Below, piece by piece: positions 27,309 through 36,222 of a stretch of DNA of 64,000 nucleotides. The first letter of the stretch is position 1, and every line of letters begins with the position of its first letter. The notes under the pieces are model-generated. The model made no database searches, was not told the DNA's origin, and worked only from the letters and a program-made list of their open reading frames with translations. The position numbers were made by a program, and so were the translations under genes. The DNA is from Paraburkholderia sp. ZP32-5. GTDB taxonomy: Bacteria > Pseudomonadota > Gammaproteobacteria > Burkholderiales > Burkholderiaceae. The stretch spans positions 1,178,001 to 1,242,000 of the forward strand of contig NZ_JAJEJP010000002.1 in the NCBI RefSeq assembly GCF_021390495.1, read 5' to 3'.

Positions 27309-28421
27309 CTAGTTCGTGCTCGCGCTTTCCGCGCCGCTCGCCTGTGCCACCGGCTCGTGCGTGTTACGGCGCTGCAGCCACTGGATGCTCCACGCCGCGA
27401 GCACGAACGGCGCGGTCAGCGCGGGCCAGCCGAAATGCGCGGCGGCCATCTGCAGCAGCACCGATATCGCGACGCCACCCAGCACCGGCGCGAAACCGAT
27501 GCCGAGGCCCGCCAGTGCGAGCGCGGTGAGCGCGCCATTGAATCCCAGCATACCGCTATCGAGCAAACCGGGACTGGCGTGAAGCAACAGATGCATCGCG
27601 CAGCCGAGTGCCGCGCCGATCAGCCCATACAGCGCCTGCTTGCGTGAAGCACCGGCAATCCCGATCAGCACCAGCACACCGGCCAGCGGGCCGGGCGCAA
27701 AGGCGCTTTGCGCGAGACTCGTGAGCACACCGTTGCCGAACCGCAGCGCGTCGAGCGAATGAACGGGCAGCGCGCTTGCGGCCCGCATGTGGCCAGCGAG
27801 GAATGGCAGCCAGAGCCACGTGATGATCAGGTACGGGCTCGAAAAGCAGCAGAGGCCGCGCATGCGCAGCCAGCGCGATAAGGGCCGCAGAAGCCACGCG
27901 GTACAGCTCGCGGCGGCGATCGACACGATCGCCGCAAGCAACGGATCGGCAATCAGAATGAAGGCGACGAGGCCTGCGAGCGCGCCGTTGAAGCCGTGCA
28001 TGCCGACACGGGTATCGGCCTCGGGACAACCGGCGAGCGTCGCGTTCAGGTTCGCCGCGATGGCGCCGATCAACGCGGCGCAGGCAAGCCGCGGTCCGCT
28101 CAACAGCCATGCGGCGAGCAGGCAGACGCCGGTAAAGGCGTTCGGTTGCAGGACGACCTGGCCCAGGCTGCGCAGCAGCGTGCGCAACCAGGCACGGAGC
28201 GCGGTACTGAGCGCGGTATTGGGCGCATTCGGTTGCGGGGCGGTCACGGTGACGGAGTCAAAGTCAAAGCCAGAAGCGGAGTCAAAGCCGAAGTCGAAGT
28301 CGGAGACTGGATGATTACACACGCGAGCATAGATCAACGATGCCGCGCGAATCACTGCCGCGCGTTGATAGTGGCTATTTGTCGTCCGTGCATGCCTGGG
28401 TCCGATGCGCTGTGCCCGCAC
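27309..28421 (-). CDS. Urea transporter (UT family)
   Basis: 370 residues from a GTG at 28421. The membrane part starts near residue 80, and the N-terminal stretch includes a repetitive DFDFGFD-SASGFDFDS section, so the true start may be nearer 28247 (GTG). Two internal repeats carry the UT hallmark GFN: MHGFNGALAGL and MLGFNGALTAL. About ten hydrophobic segments are present, consistent with a trimeric urea channel. No urease genes are in the window. Product by motif is secure; start is not. Confidence 0.75.
   Translation of the reverse strand: MRAQRIGPRHARTTNSHYQRAAVIRAASLIYARVCNHPVSDFDFGFDSASGFDFDSVTVTAPQPNAPNTALSTALRAWLRTLLRSLGQVVLQPNAFTGVCLLAAWLLSGPRLACAALIGAIAANLNATLAGCPEADTRVGMHGFNGALAGLVAFILIADPLLAAIVSIAAASCTAWLLRPLSRWLRMRGLCCFSSPYLIITWLWLPFLAGHMRAASALPVHSLDALRFGNGVLTSLAQSAFAPGPLAGVLVLIGIAGASRKQALYGLIGAALGCAMHLLLHASPGLLDSGMLGFNGALTALALAGLGIGFAPVLGGVAISVLLQMAAAHFGWPALTAPFVLAAWSIQWLQRRNTHEPVAQASGAESASTN
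28257..28308 (-). repeat. Short imperfect repeat encoding DFDFGFD-type residues
   Basis: On the minus strand, units close to GACTTTGACTCC / GGCTTTGACTCC repeat several times in the presumed N-terminal part of the urea channel reading frame. It may be non-coding if the gene starts downstream. Confidence 0.4.
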
Positions 28422-28478
28422 GCTTTCGCGCTACGATTAAGCTATCGGCGCGCCGCGCCGTTTCGCGAGGAGAAGCCG

Positions 28479-29033
28479 ATGCGTGAATTACGATGGGCCT
28501 CGGAGGAGGGGGACGGCATCGAACATCTGATTTTCGACGCGCGCGACGATGGCTTCGCGGTCGAGAGCGTCGTTATCGGGCAGCGCTACGGCAAAGCGTA
28601 TGGATTGCACTACACGGTGCGCTGCGATGCTCGATGGCGTACGCGTCATGCGTGGCTGAAGATCGTCGGCGGCGGCGAACTCGAGTTGCGCAGCGATGGC
28701 GCGGGCCATTGGCGCGACGGCCACGGCCTCACGCTGAGTGCGCTCGAAGGCTGTATCGACATCGATATCGCGGCGACACCGTTTACCAACACGCTGCCGA
28801 TCCGCCGGCTGCAACTGGCGCAAGGCGAGCGCCGGCCGATCGAGGTCGCCTATATCTCGACACCGGATTTACAGGTCACGCGTGCGGAGCAGGCGTACAC
28901 GTGCATCGAATTGAATCGCGAGTATCGCTACGAAGGCATTTTCCGTGACTTCATCGCGGACATGAAGATAGATAACGACGGTCTCGTGATCGACTATCCG
29001 ACGTTGTTCGCACGCTTGCCGCGCGCGCGTTAG
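28479..29033 (+). CDS. Putative glycolipid-binding domain protein (DUF1089-like)
   Basis: 184 residues from the ATG at 28479, with RBS GAGGAGAAG. Blocks such as LRWASEEGDGIEHL, YGLHYTVRCD, LELRSDGAGHW, IDIDIAATPFTNTLPIRRL and YISTPDLQV fit the putative glycolipid-binding family (PF06475), known from Mycobacterium and many soil bacteria. It is soluble, with no signal peptide. Its 3' end overlaps the convergent GNAT gene by four bases. Function in the cell is not established. Confidence 0.75.
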   Translation: MRELRWASEEGDGIEHLIFDARDDGFAVESVVIGQRYGKAYGLHYTVRCDARWRTRHAWLKIVGGGELELRSDGAGHWRDGHGLTLSALEGCIDIDIAATPFTNTLPIRRLQLAQGERRPIEVAYISTPDLQVTRAEQAYTCIELNREYRYEGIFRDFIADMKIDNDGLVIDYPTLFARLPRAR

Positions 29034-29578
29034 GGGCGCTCGTCGGGCGCACTCGATGCGCCGTCGCCGAGCGTACGCTGCATCAGCGTCGTGTCGAGCC
29101 AGCGGCCGTGCTTGTAGCCGACCGCTTTCAGCGTGCCGGTCAGCTCGAAGCCTAGCTGTCTATGCAACGACAGCGAGCCGCCGTTGCCGCCATCGGCGAT
29201 CACCGCAATCATCTGGCGCCACGGTCCGCTTTCGCAACGTTCGATCAGTGCCTGCAGCAGCACGCGTCCGATACCGCGTCCGCGATACGCATCGCTGACA
29301 TAGATCGAATCTTCGATCGTGTTGCGATAGGCAGCACGTGGACGATACGGCGTCGCATAGCAATAGCCGGCGACCACGCCGTCGATTTCCGCAACCATAT
29401 AGGGCAAACCATGGCCGCGTACGGCCGCGAGCCGTGCGCGCAAGTCGTCGACGGACGGCGGGGTTTCTTCGAACGACGCGACGCCGGTCAGTACGTGGTG
29501 CGCGTAGATCGCCTGGATCGCGGGGAGATCGGCGTCGATGGCGTCGCGGATGTGCGGTGCGTGAGGGGTGTTGTTCAT
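29030..29578 (-). CDS. GNAT N-acetyltransferase, phosphinothricin/methionine-sulfoximine type
   Basis: 182 residues. The family words IRDAIDADLPAIQAIYAHHV, GVASFEETPPS, GYCYATPYRPRAAYRNTIEDSIYV and the acetyl-CoA loop YRGRGIGRVLL match the Pat/Bar-like group. It acetylates a free amino group on a small amino-acid analogue; natural substrates include methionine sulfone and sulfoximine. It starts 13 bp after the RpiR gene and is probably co-transcribed with it. Confidence 0.88.
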   Translation of the reverse strand: MNNTPHAPHIRDAIDADLPAIQAIYAHHVLTGVASFEETPPSVDDLRARLAAVRGHGLPYMVAEIDGVVAGYCYATPYRPRAAYRNTIEDSIYVSDAYRGRGIGRVLLQALIERCESGPWRQMIAVIADGGNGGSLSLHRQLGFELTGTLKAVGYKHGRWLDTTLMQRTLGDGASSAPDERP

Positions 29579-29591
29579 CGGCGTTCGGGAA

Positions 29592-30503
29592 TCAAAGATC
29601 GAACTGGTCGAATTCGCTTTGCAACTCGCGGTTGTGCGCGACGCGTTCGTCGATCGCCGGCCCGAGCCGTTCGACGACTGCGGAGATCAGCAGATTGAAC
29701 AGGCAGGTGAGCGGTGCGAGCGAATCCCAGAACTGGCCGACATCGGTCTTGACCTGCAGAAGGTCGCCGTCGAAATCGCGTGCCCACGGGCAGTAGATAT
29801 CGGTGACGAGCGCGAACGGCAGACCGCGGCGCGACGCGGCTTCGCAATAGCGGCGCGCGATCGCCGAGTACGCGCGCGTGTCGGTGACGAGCAGATAGGG
29901 CGCGGCGAATTCCGAGTTCAGCGAATCGACGTACGAGCCCGACATGCCGTCGGAATAGAACACGCGCGGGCGGATGTATTCGAGGTAGCTGTAGAACGCG
30001 TTGCTGATGCCGCGCGTCGATTGAATGCCGAGGATGTAGATCGCGTCGGCGTTGGCGATGCGCTCGGCAACGCGCGCGAACATCGGCGAGCGCGCGAGTT
30101 CGTACACGTGCTGGATCGCGCCGATTTCGAGTTCGAGCGACTGGGCGAGTGCGGCATCGCGGGGCGACGAGTTAGTGGTGCCGGCGGCGCGCGGCGCGGA
30201 CTCGCTGGTCTGGGCCACCTGATCCGCGCCGCGGCGGAATGCATCGAGCCGGTCGGTGATCAGCCACGGACGCTCCTGGGTGCCGCGCAGTTCGCGCTTC
30301 AGGTCGTCGAGGTTCTGATAGCCGATGCTGCGCAGAAAGCGGCCCACCGAAATACCGCTCGTGCCGGCCTGCTGCGCGATCTGATCGGCGGTTTCGAGAC
30401 CGAGCCGGTCGAGATTCGCGAGCATGTAGCTGGCGACGCGTTTCGAGGTCGGTGTGAGTTCGGCAAAACGGGCTTCGACGGTTTGGGCAAAAGCGGTCGG
30501 CAT
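29592..30503 (-). CDS. MurR/RpiR family transcriptional regulator
   Basis: 303 residues. The N-terminal RpiR helix-turn-helix (about 1-77; LTPTSKRVASYML, DQIAQQAGTSGISVGRFLRSIGY) and a C-terminal SIS sugar-phosphate-binding domain (about 140-280; IYILGIQSTRGISNAF and LLVTDTRAYS) are clear. It senses a phosphosugar-like ligand. Direct targets are not visible; the adjacent GNAT gene downstream is a candidate. The linker (about 90-125) is Ser/Ala-rich and longer than usual. Confidence 0.9.
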   Translation of the reverse strand: MPTAFAQTVEARFAELTPTSKRVASYMLANLDRLGLETADQIAQQAGTSGISVGRFLRSIGYQNLDDLKRELRGTQERPWLITDRLDAFRRGADQVAQTSESAPRAAGTTNSSPRDAALAQSLELEIGAIQHVYELARSPMFARVAERIANADAIYILGIQSTRGISNAFYSYLEYIRPRVFYSDGMSGSYVDSLNSEFAAPYLLVTDTRAYSAIARRYCEAASRRGLPFALVTDIYCPWARDFDGDLLQVKTDVGQFWDSLAPLTCLFNLLISAVVERLGPAIDERVAHNRELQSEFDQFDL

Positions 30504-30619
30504 CGTAAGTCGTGGCGCTGAGCGGTGGTTAAGTCATCGCAGGAATGATGACATATCGATCCACCGGACGCCCAATTCCGTCCTGAAAAGGACGGTTGCC
30601 CACGGGCTTGCGGTTTGCG

Positions 30620-31507
30620 TCAGACAGCCGGCCGCGCCGGTGCCGCGCGCGAGAAGCGCCGCGCGCCCACCACGCAGGCGACCACGACGACGGTGACGAT
30701 AATCATCGACGGCGGCACCTGTTCGTGCAGCAGCAAGCCGGCGAGCAGCAGGCCGAAGAACGGCTGCAGCAACTGCAGTTGCCCGACCGCCGCGATGCCG
30801 CCGAGCGCGAGCCCGCGATACCAGAACACGAAGCCGATCAGCATACTGAACAGCGACACATACGCGAGGCCCCACAGTGCCGCGGCGCTGACGCCTTCGA
30901 ACGACACCGGCCGCGTCCACCACGCGAGCGGCAGCATCAGCGGCAGCGACAGCACCAGCGCCCACGAAATAACCTGCCAGCCGCCGAGATCGCGCGACAG
31001 CCGCGCGCCTTCCGCATAGCCGAGCCCGCACACGACGATCGCGGCGAGCATCAGCGCATCGCCGAGCGGCGATGTATCGACGCCATGACGCAGCGCGAAC
31101 GCGGCCACCGCGATGCTGCCGAATGCCGAGAACACCCAGAACGCCGGCTGCGGCCGCTCGCCGCCGCGCAGCACACCGAAGATCGCGGTGGAGAGCGGCA
31201 GCAGGCCGATGAAGACGATTGCGTGCGCGGAGCTGACGTGACGCAGCGCGAGCGCGGTCAGCAGCGGAAAGCCGACCACCACGCCGAGCGCGACGATCAC
31301 CAGCGGCAGCAGATCGCGGCGCGCGGGGCGTGTTTCACGAAACATCAGCAACAGCAGCAGACCCAGCACGCCCGCGATCGTTGCGCGTGCGACGGTCAGA
31401 AACACCGGATCGAGCCCCTGCACCGCCAGCCGCGTGGCCGGCAGCGAGCCGCTGAAAATCAGTACGCCGGCAAAGCCGCTGAGCCAGCCGCTGGTTGTCT
31501 TTTCCAT
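30620..31507 (-). CDS. EamA/DMT-family transporter
   Basis: 295 residues with ten predicted membrane helices arranged as two EamA repeats (SGFAGVLIFSGSLPATR near the N-terminus; second repeat from about residue 150). It belongs to the drug/metabolite exporter group, and a substrate cannot be inferred. It is divergent from a MocR-type regulator, with four GTAC words in the 110 bp between them. That is a common regulator-exporter pairing, so it probably is the regulator's target. Confidence 0.85.
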   Translation of the reverse strand: MEKTTSGWLSGFAGVLIFSGSLPATRLAVQGLDPVFLTVARATIAGVLGLLLLLMFRETRPARRDLLPLVIVALGVVVGFPLLTALALRHVSSAHAIVFIGLLPLSTAIFGVLRGGERPQPAFWVFSAFGSIAVAAFALRHGVDTSPLGDALMLAAIVVCGLGYAEGARLSRDLGGWQVISWALVLSLPLMLPLAWWTRPVSFEGVSAAALWGLAYVSLFSMLIGFVFWYRGLALGGIAAVGQLQLLQPFFGLLLAGLLLHEQVPPSMIIVTVVVVACVVGARRFSRAAPARPAV

Positions 31508-31576
31508 TGAAAGAATCCATTGCGAGCAAAGAAGCCATGATGCTCCGCGCCGCTGAAAACGGTAAGCTACAGATCA

Positions 31577-31615
31577 GTACAATTCGTACAAACTGTACCG
31601 AACATGGAGCAGTAC
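31577..31615. promoter_or_regulatory. GTAC direct repeats between eamA and the MocR regulator
   Basis: GTAC occurs at 31577, 31586, 31595 and 31612, the first three spaced exactly 9 bp (AGTACAA, CGTACAA, TGTACCG). MocR/PdxR regulators typically bind repeated CTGTAC-like words in such divergent promoters. Confidence 0.5.
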
Positions 31616-31617
31616 AG

Positions 31618-33066
31618 ATGGCGAAAAGCGATCATGGCGGCAGCCGCGCCGCGACCTCGGGCACGCGCGTCGATCTCGTGATGGACAGTCTGCGCGAGCG
31701 CATCGCGAGCCGTTCGCTGATGCCGGGTGCGCGCGTGCCGTCGATTCGCGCGATGACCGACACGCTCGGCGTATCGAAATCGACCGTGGTGGAAGCATAC
31801 GACCGTCTGGTCGCGCAAGGGGCGATCGTCGCGCGGCGCGGCTCCGGTTTCTTCGTGTCCGGACATGCGCCGCCGCTCGCGCTGGCCGATCTCGGGCCGC
31901 GGCTCGATCGCGAGGTCGATCCGCTGTGGCTTACGCGGCAGTCGCTGCAGGCGGCGTCGAAGGATCTGAAGCCGGGCTGCGGCTGGATGCCCGCTTCGTG
32001 GCTGCCGGAAGACGGCGTGCGCCGCGCGCTGCGGGCCGTGGCGCGCGATCCGCAGTCGCCGCTCGCCGATTATGCGAGCCCGGCGGGCTTGCCCGCGCTG
32101 CGTCAGCAACTGGCATGGCGGCTGTCGCAGCATGGCGTCGATGCGCCGCCCGAGCAGATCATGCTGACCGATGGCGGCACGCATGCGCTCGATCTGGTGT
32201 GCCGCTTCCTGCTCGAACCGGGCGACACCGTGTTGATCGACGATCCGTGTTACTTCAATTTCCAGGCGTTGCTGCGCGCGCACCGCGTGCGCATCGCGAG
32301 CGTGCCGTACACGCCGCAAGGGCCCGACCTCGCGGCGTTCGAGCGCGTATTGATCGAGCGCCGTCCGCGGCTTTATGTGACCAACTCGGCGATCCACAAT
32401 CCGACCGGCGCGACGCTGGCGCCGGCCGTCGCGCACCGGTTGCTGAAGCTCGCGGGCGAGCATGATCTGCTGATCGTCGAGGACGATATCTTCGCGGACT
32501 TCGAGGACGAGGCCGCGCCGCGTCTCGCGGCCTTCGACGGGCTCGCGCGCGTGGTGTCGATCGGCAGCTTTTCGAAGACGCTATCGGCGGCGGTGCGCTG
32601 CGGCTATATCGCGGCGCGCGCTGAATGGATCGAGCCGCTGATCGATCTGAAACTCGCGACGTCGTTCGGCAACGGTCAGCTCACCGCGAGCGTCGTGCAT
32701 CGGATGCTGATCGACGGCACCTATCGGCGCCATCTCGAAGCGATGCGCGCGAAGCTCGCCGACGCGATGGGCGAGACGGTCCGGCGCCTCGGCTATGCGG
32801 GTCTCGATATCTGGACGCTGCCGCGCGCGGGTCTGTTCGTGTGGGCGCGCCTGCCCGATGAGCTCGATGCCGCCGATATCGCGCGTCACGCGTTGAGCGC
32901 GGGCGTGGTGTTCGCGCCGGGCAACGTGTTCAGCGCGTCGCAGGCGGCCGCGGGTTTTCTGCGCTTTAACGTGTCGCAATGCAATCGGCCGAAGGTGTAC
33001 GAGGCGCTGCAACGGGCGATGGATGCCGCCGCGGGCTCACGCGCGGTAATGCGCGAGCGCGTTTGA
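31618..33066 (+). CDS. MocR/PdxR-type GntR regulator with aminotransferase-like domain
   Basis: 482 residues from the ATG at 31618, with GGAGC upstream; in-frame starts further upstream would cover the GTAC repeats. The N-terminal GntR winged helix (about 15-82: SLMPGARVPSIRAMTDTLGVSKSTVVEAYDRL) is followed by a fold-type I aminotransferase domain (about 110-470) with NPTGATL, DDIFADFE and the PLP-binding Lys in SFSKTLSAAVRCGY. It is likely to bind pyridoxal phosphate and an amino compound and to control the divergent EamA exporter. It is probably also autoregulated. Confidence 0.9.
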   Translation: MAKSDHGGSRAATSGTRVDLVMDSLRERIASRSLMPGARVPSIRAMTDTLGVSKSTVVEAYDRLVAQGAIVARRGSGFFVSGHAPPLALADLGPRLDREVDPLWLTRQSLQAASKDLKPGCGWMPASWLPEDGVRRALRAVARDPQSPLADYASPAGLPALRQQLAWRLSQHGVDAPPEQIMLTDGGTHALDLVCRFLLEPGDTVLIDDPCYFNFQALLRAHRVRIASVPYTPQGPDLAAFERVLIERRPRLYVTNSAIHNPTGATLAPAVAHRLLKLAGEHDLLIVEDDIFADFEDEAAPRLAAFDGLARVVSIGSFSKTLSAAVRCGYIAARAEWIEPLIDLKLATSFGNGQLTASVVHRMLIDGTYRRHLEAMRAKLADAMGETVRRLGYAGLDIWTLPRAGLFVWARLPDELDAADIARHALSAGVVFAPGNVFSASQAAAGFLRFNVSQCNRPKVYEALQRAMDAAAGSRAVMRERV

Positions 33067-33159
33067 GCGCTCGCGTTGGTTCGTCATTGAGTTTGAGTCG
33101 GCGGCGGACCTTCCCCAGTGGTCCCGGCCATCGCGTGTCCGCCGTTCAGCCACGCGCTA

Positions 33160-34239
33160 CTACTTGCACAGCAAAAGCATCCGCTCCTGCTCCGAGCAGG
33201 GCACGCGCGGCTTCGGCGCGGCTTGCGCGGTAGCCGCCGCGTTGATAGCCGCGCCACGATTTGCGATGCACGCACGCAGATGTTTTTCGACCGGGCCGTA
33301 GTACTTCCATCCGCGTACGAGCGTCGGCAGTTCGAGCTTCACCTGCTTCCATTTCGGATGACCGTGCTCCTGCAGATTGTCGAAGTTCGCGCACAGCGAG
33401 TCGGCGAAATGATTCAGATTGCTGACGGTATCGCGCAGACCGTAGTCGTAGGTGACCAGAAACGCCTTCACGGTCACCGCGGGCACGTCTTCCTTCAGCC
33501 AGCCTGGATAGCTGCTCTGACGGATCGTCGTCGGGAAGTAGGTCTGCTTCGCGCGCGTGGTTTCCGGCGCGTTGGGATCGGCGGGCAGCAATCGCAACTG
33601 TTGCAGCAGGTCGGGTTTCATACCGTTGAACAGATTCGCCGGCTGTCCGACCACGATAATTGCGACGTCGATCTTCTTCACGATCAGCGCGGCGAGTGCA
33701 TCCTCGTTGCTCAGATGCACGACGTTCTGCTCGGGAATCGGCTGACCGAACATCAGGTGATAGAGCGTCGTCGCCGATTGCGCGGTGCCGCTGCCGAGCA
33801 GGCCGACGCTGATGGTCTTGTCCTTGATATCGGCAAGCGTTTTCAGCGGCGAATCCGCGCGGACGACAACGTTAATTTCCTCGTCATACAGCGGCATGAT
33901 GAGCCGTAGCGGCCGGATCGTTGTACCTGCATCCGGATTGCCCGAGTTGGCCATGTCGACGAACGCCTGATACACGTCGGATTGCACGAGCGCGAGCTTC
34001 ACGCCGGGCTCGAAGCGCATGCGCTGCACGTTTTCCGCCGATCCCTTCGAGGCAACGACTTCCAGATCGATGCCGACAGGCTGCGCGACCCATTTCGACA
34101 GGTCATTACCGAACTGGATATAGGTGCCGCGCTCGGGCCCCGTGACGATCTTGTAGTGCGCGGGTTCCGCACCACTCGCCAGCGAACATGCGATCAGCGC
34201 CGCCAGTCCCAGCCACCCCGCGAGAAGTCTCTTCAGCAT
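33160..34239 (-). CDS. TAXI-family TRAP solute receptor
   Basis: 359 residues with an N-terminal signal peptide (about 1-23, LAGWLGLAALIACSLASGA). The TAXI-type core begins HYKIVTGPERGTYIQFGNDL and includes LALVQSDVYQAF, IKDKTISVGLLGSGTAQSA and IVVGQPANLFNGM. It would bind a dicarboxylate-like solute in the periplasm. No fused or adjacent TRAP permease is present, so it is either an orphan receptor or works with a permease elsewhere. A Cys pair near the C-terminus (VPCSEQERMLLLCK) is unusual. Confidence 0.85.
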   Translation of the reverse strand: MLKRLLAGWLGLAALIACSLASGAEPAHYKIVTGPERGTYIQFGNDLSKWVAQPVGIDLEVVASKGSAENVQRMRFEPGVKLALVQSDVYQAFVDMANSGNPDAGTTIRPLRLIMPLYDEEINVVVRADSPLKTLADIKDKTISVGLLGSGTAQSATTLYHLMFGQPIPEQNVVHLSNEDALAALIVKKIDVAIIVVGQPANLFNGMKPDLLQQLRLLPADPNAPETTRAKQTYFPTTIRQSSYPGWLKEDVPAVTVKAFLVTYDYGLRDTVSNLNHFADSLCANFDNLQEHGHPKWKQVKLELPTLVRGWKYYGPVEKHLRACIANRGAAINAAATAQAAPKPRVPCSEQERMLLLCK

Positions 34240-34722
34240 GGTCTCTCTACCTATCGGTCAGGTTGATTACGCTTCGCGCGCGGTGCGCGAAAGCACCAGT
34301 GATCCGGCTGCGATGTCATTTCAATGCGCGGCGAGAGCCGAGTCCGTCTGTTTCCGCGCAGAAGACGCGCGAAAACGTGCGGGTCGGCACAGACAGCGGT
34401 GATTCGATCTGATAGCGACGGCAATTTTTCGCAAACCCGGCGGCGGGGTTTTTTGATGTGACGACGCCGGTGCCTTTGATTGAGCGTTCACGTATGCCGC
34501 GAGCAGTCGCGACGCTCGGCTGTGAGGCCCGGCTGTGAGGCTCGACTGTGATGCGTGGCTCTAAGCGCGCTCACGATGCGCGCGGCACCGCCACGTGTTG
34601 CTAACGCCGTCGCTGTCGCCGCGCGTCCGCTAGTTGCCCGCTTGCCGGTCCGCTTTGTCCGCTGCGTTTGTTGCGATTGCCTCGCTTGTCTCCGTTGTCT
34701 TCTCGTGTGTTCTCTCGTTTAT
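34240..34722. other. Intergenic region upstream of the TAXI gene
   Basis: 483 bp between two minus-strand genes. Near 34432-34455 there is a small GC hairpin followed by T6 on the plus strand (AACCCGGCGGCGGGGTTTTTT region), though no plus-strand gene ends nearby. The rest is low-complexity GC/T-rich sequence with no gene. Confidence 0.45.
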
Positions 34723-35898
34723 CTATTTGCCCGCAGGCAGCGGCGGCTGCAACTGCGTTTGCGCGAGCGGCGCGCCTTGTCCGCTGCTGGTGGTCGTCGC
34801 GTGCTGATTCAGTGGTGCCCAACCGGTCTCGCGAATTACGCGTTCGAGGATGGTCTTCGCCGCGTCGTTGCCACTGTCGATCGCCAATGCTTCGTTCGCA
34901 TGCTGGCGAGCGCATGGCCACGACTGCTGCGCGACACATGCCTGCGCTGCTTGCAATGCGCTATCGCGACGCTCGGTAATCGGCCGCAATTGCGCGGCCA
35001 GATCCTTTGCGTCGGCGTCGCCGGGCTGCAATGTTTGCGCGGCGGCGAGCGCGGCTTGCGCCTTCGACAGATCGTTGGCGCGGAACGCGAGCCGCGCGCT
35101 TTGCAATGCCTGCGTGGCATCGCGGAACTGCGGTGTGGATCTAGGTGCGGGTGTCGCGGCAATCGACGGTAGCGCTGCCGCCATCACCGGCGCGGGTGCG
35201 ACGGACGCCACTGAAACCACGGGTGCGGGCTTTGCCGGCAGATCGGGCGCGGCGGGTAGGGGCGGCGTGACAGGTTTCGGCGTAACGGAAGCATGGGCCG
35301 CTTGGGCTTGCGCGTGCGCTTGAACTTGCGGTTGAGCCTGAGCAACCGCGGGCGCTGCTGTCGTCGCAGCCAACGGCGCTATCGTGCCCGTTGTCGTTCG
35401 GGCATCCCGACTGATCTGCTCGACACCCGTCTCTTCGGATTCTCCGCTGTCGCTGAATAGCGTGTAGCCGACATACGCCAGGCCTATTGCGACAAACACG
35501 CCGACGCCGCACAGAACACGCCAGATGGTGCGCGTGGTGTAGCGTCGCGCATACACCGTCTCCTCCAGCTGATCTAGCGGATCGGCTGTCTGTGGCACCG
35601 GCGCAACGAGCGCCGTGTTCCTGGCAGGTTCATCGTGAAGGAACTGCGACGCAGGCATCGCGCGAGCGGCGAGGGCGATTTCGTCGGGCATGTCCGGCGA
35701 CTCCGCCGCGAAGCGGTGCAACGGCTTATGCATAGCACTGGCGCGGCTGCCGGGAACGGCCGTGCGTTTATGCGGAGTCGCTTCGAGCGGATGCGGGACG
35801 CCGCAATACGGGCAGTAATCGACCTGCCGGTACAGCGTGCCACCACAACGTTTGCAGGGCGTGGGAAAACTATGGCCGGTTGCTGTCTGGGTGGACAT
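34723..35898 (-). CDS. Zinc-ribbon protein with one membrane helix and a TPR-like C-terminal domain
   Basis: 391 residues from the ATG at 35898 (MSTQTATGHSFPTPCKRCGG). An N-terminal zinc ribbon has CKRCGG and CPYCGV as two CxxC knuckles (about 15-35). One membrane helix lies near residues 125-150 (IWRVLCGVGVFVAIGLAYVG). A long Ala/Pro/Gln/Val-rich segment (about 175-260) is followed by a helical repeat region with ARLAFRANDLSKAQAALAAAQTLQPGDADAK, a TPR-like pattern. The topology suggests a cytosolic ribbon and a periplasmic repeat domain. No function is known to me. Confidence 0.7.
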   Translation of the reverse strand: MSTQTATGHSFPTPCKRCGGTLYRQVDYCPYCGVPHPLEATPHKRTAVPGSRASAMHKPLHRFAAESPDMPDEIALAARAMPASQFLHDEPARNTALVAPVPQTADPLDQLEETVYARRYTTRTIWRVLCGVGVFVAIGLAYVGYTLFSDSGESEETGVEQISRDARTTTGTIAPLAATTAAPAVAQAQPQVQAHAQAQAAHASVTPKPVTPPLPAAPDLPAKPAPVVSVASVAPAPVMAAALPSIAATPAPRSTPQFRDATQALQSARLAFRANDLSKAQAALAAAQTLQPGDADAKDLAAQLRPITERRDSALQAAQACVAQQSWPCARQHANEALAIDSGNDAAKTILERVIRETGWAPLNQHATTTSSGQGAPLAQTQLQPPLPAGK

Positions 35899-36222
35899 GG
35901 GATGGACCCACCTGTGGAAAACGATGCCATTGAAGGCATGCTCCGGATCGTGTTGAGGCAGGAGCCTTGTCCGCGGAAACACGATCCACATGCGCCGGAG
36001 TGTATCGGGGACGTAAGTCGCGCTTACGCTCGCCGAATTTCCAATATGTGGCGTTTCATAAGGAACGTCAATTAACGTTCATACCTGACAATGTGGGCTA
36101 CCGCACATTCGCAGGTATGACGAAACATTGCACATGTGCAGATAACGAGTGTATGCGCGGATTTTTTTAGTGCGTTCGTGAGCCAGCGCTGCGTCGAACG
36201 CGCGTGAATCAGACACTCGTCA
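35899..36222. other. Intergenic region with a 42-nt imperfect palindrome
   Basis: 324 bp, lower in GC. At 36079-36120 the arms TCATACCTG-NN-AATGTG and CACATT-NN-CAGGTATGA pair around an 8-nt loop. Just downstream there is also the perfect 12-bp palindrome TGCACATGTGCA. No gene was recognised. Confidence 0.5.

Noticed and set aside
34555..35172. Plus-strand open frame of about 205 aa around 34.6-35.2 kb
   Set aside because: Cys/Arg/Leu-rich mirror of the zinc-ribbon gene's Ala/Gln-rich region, without supporting motifs.
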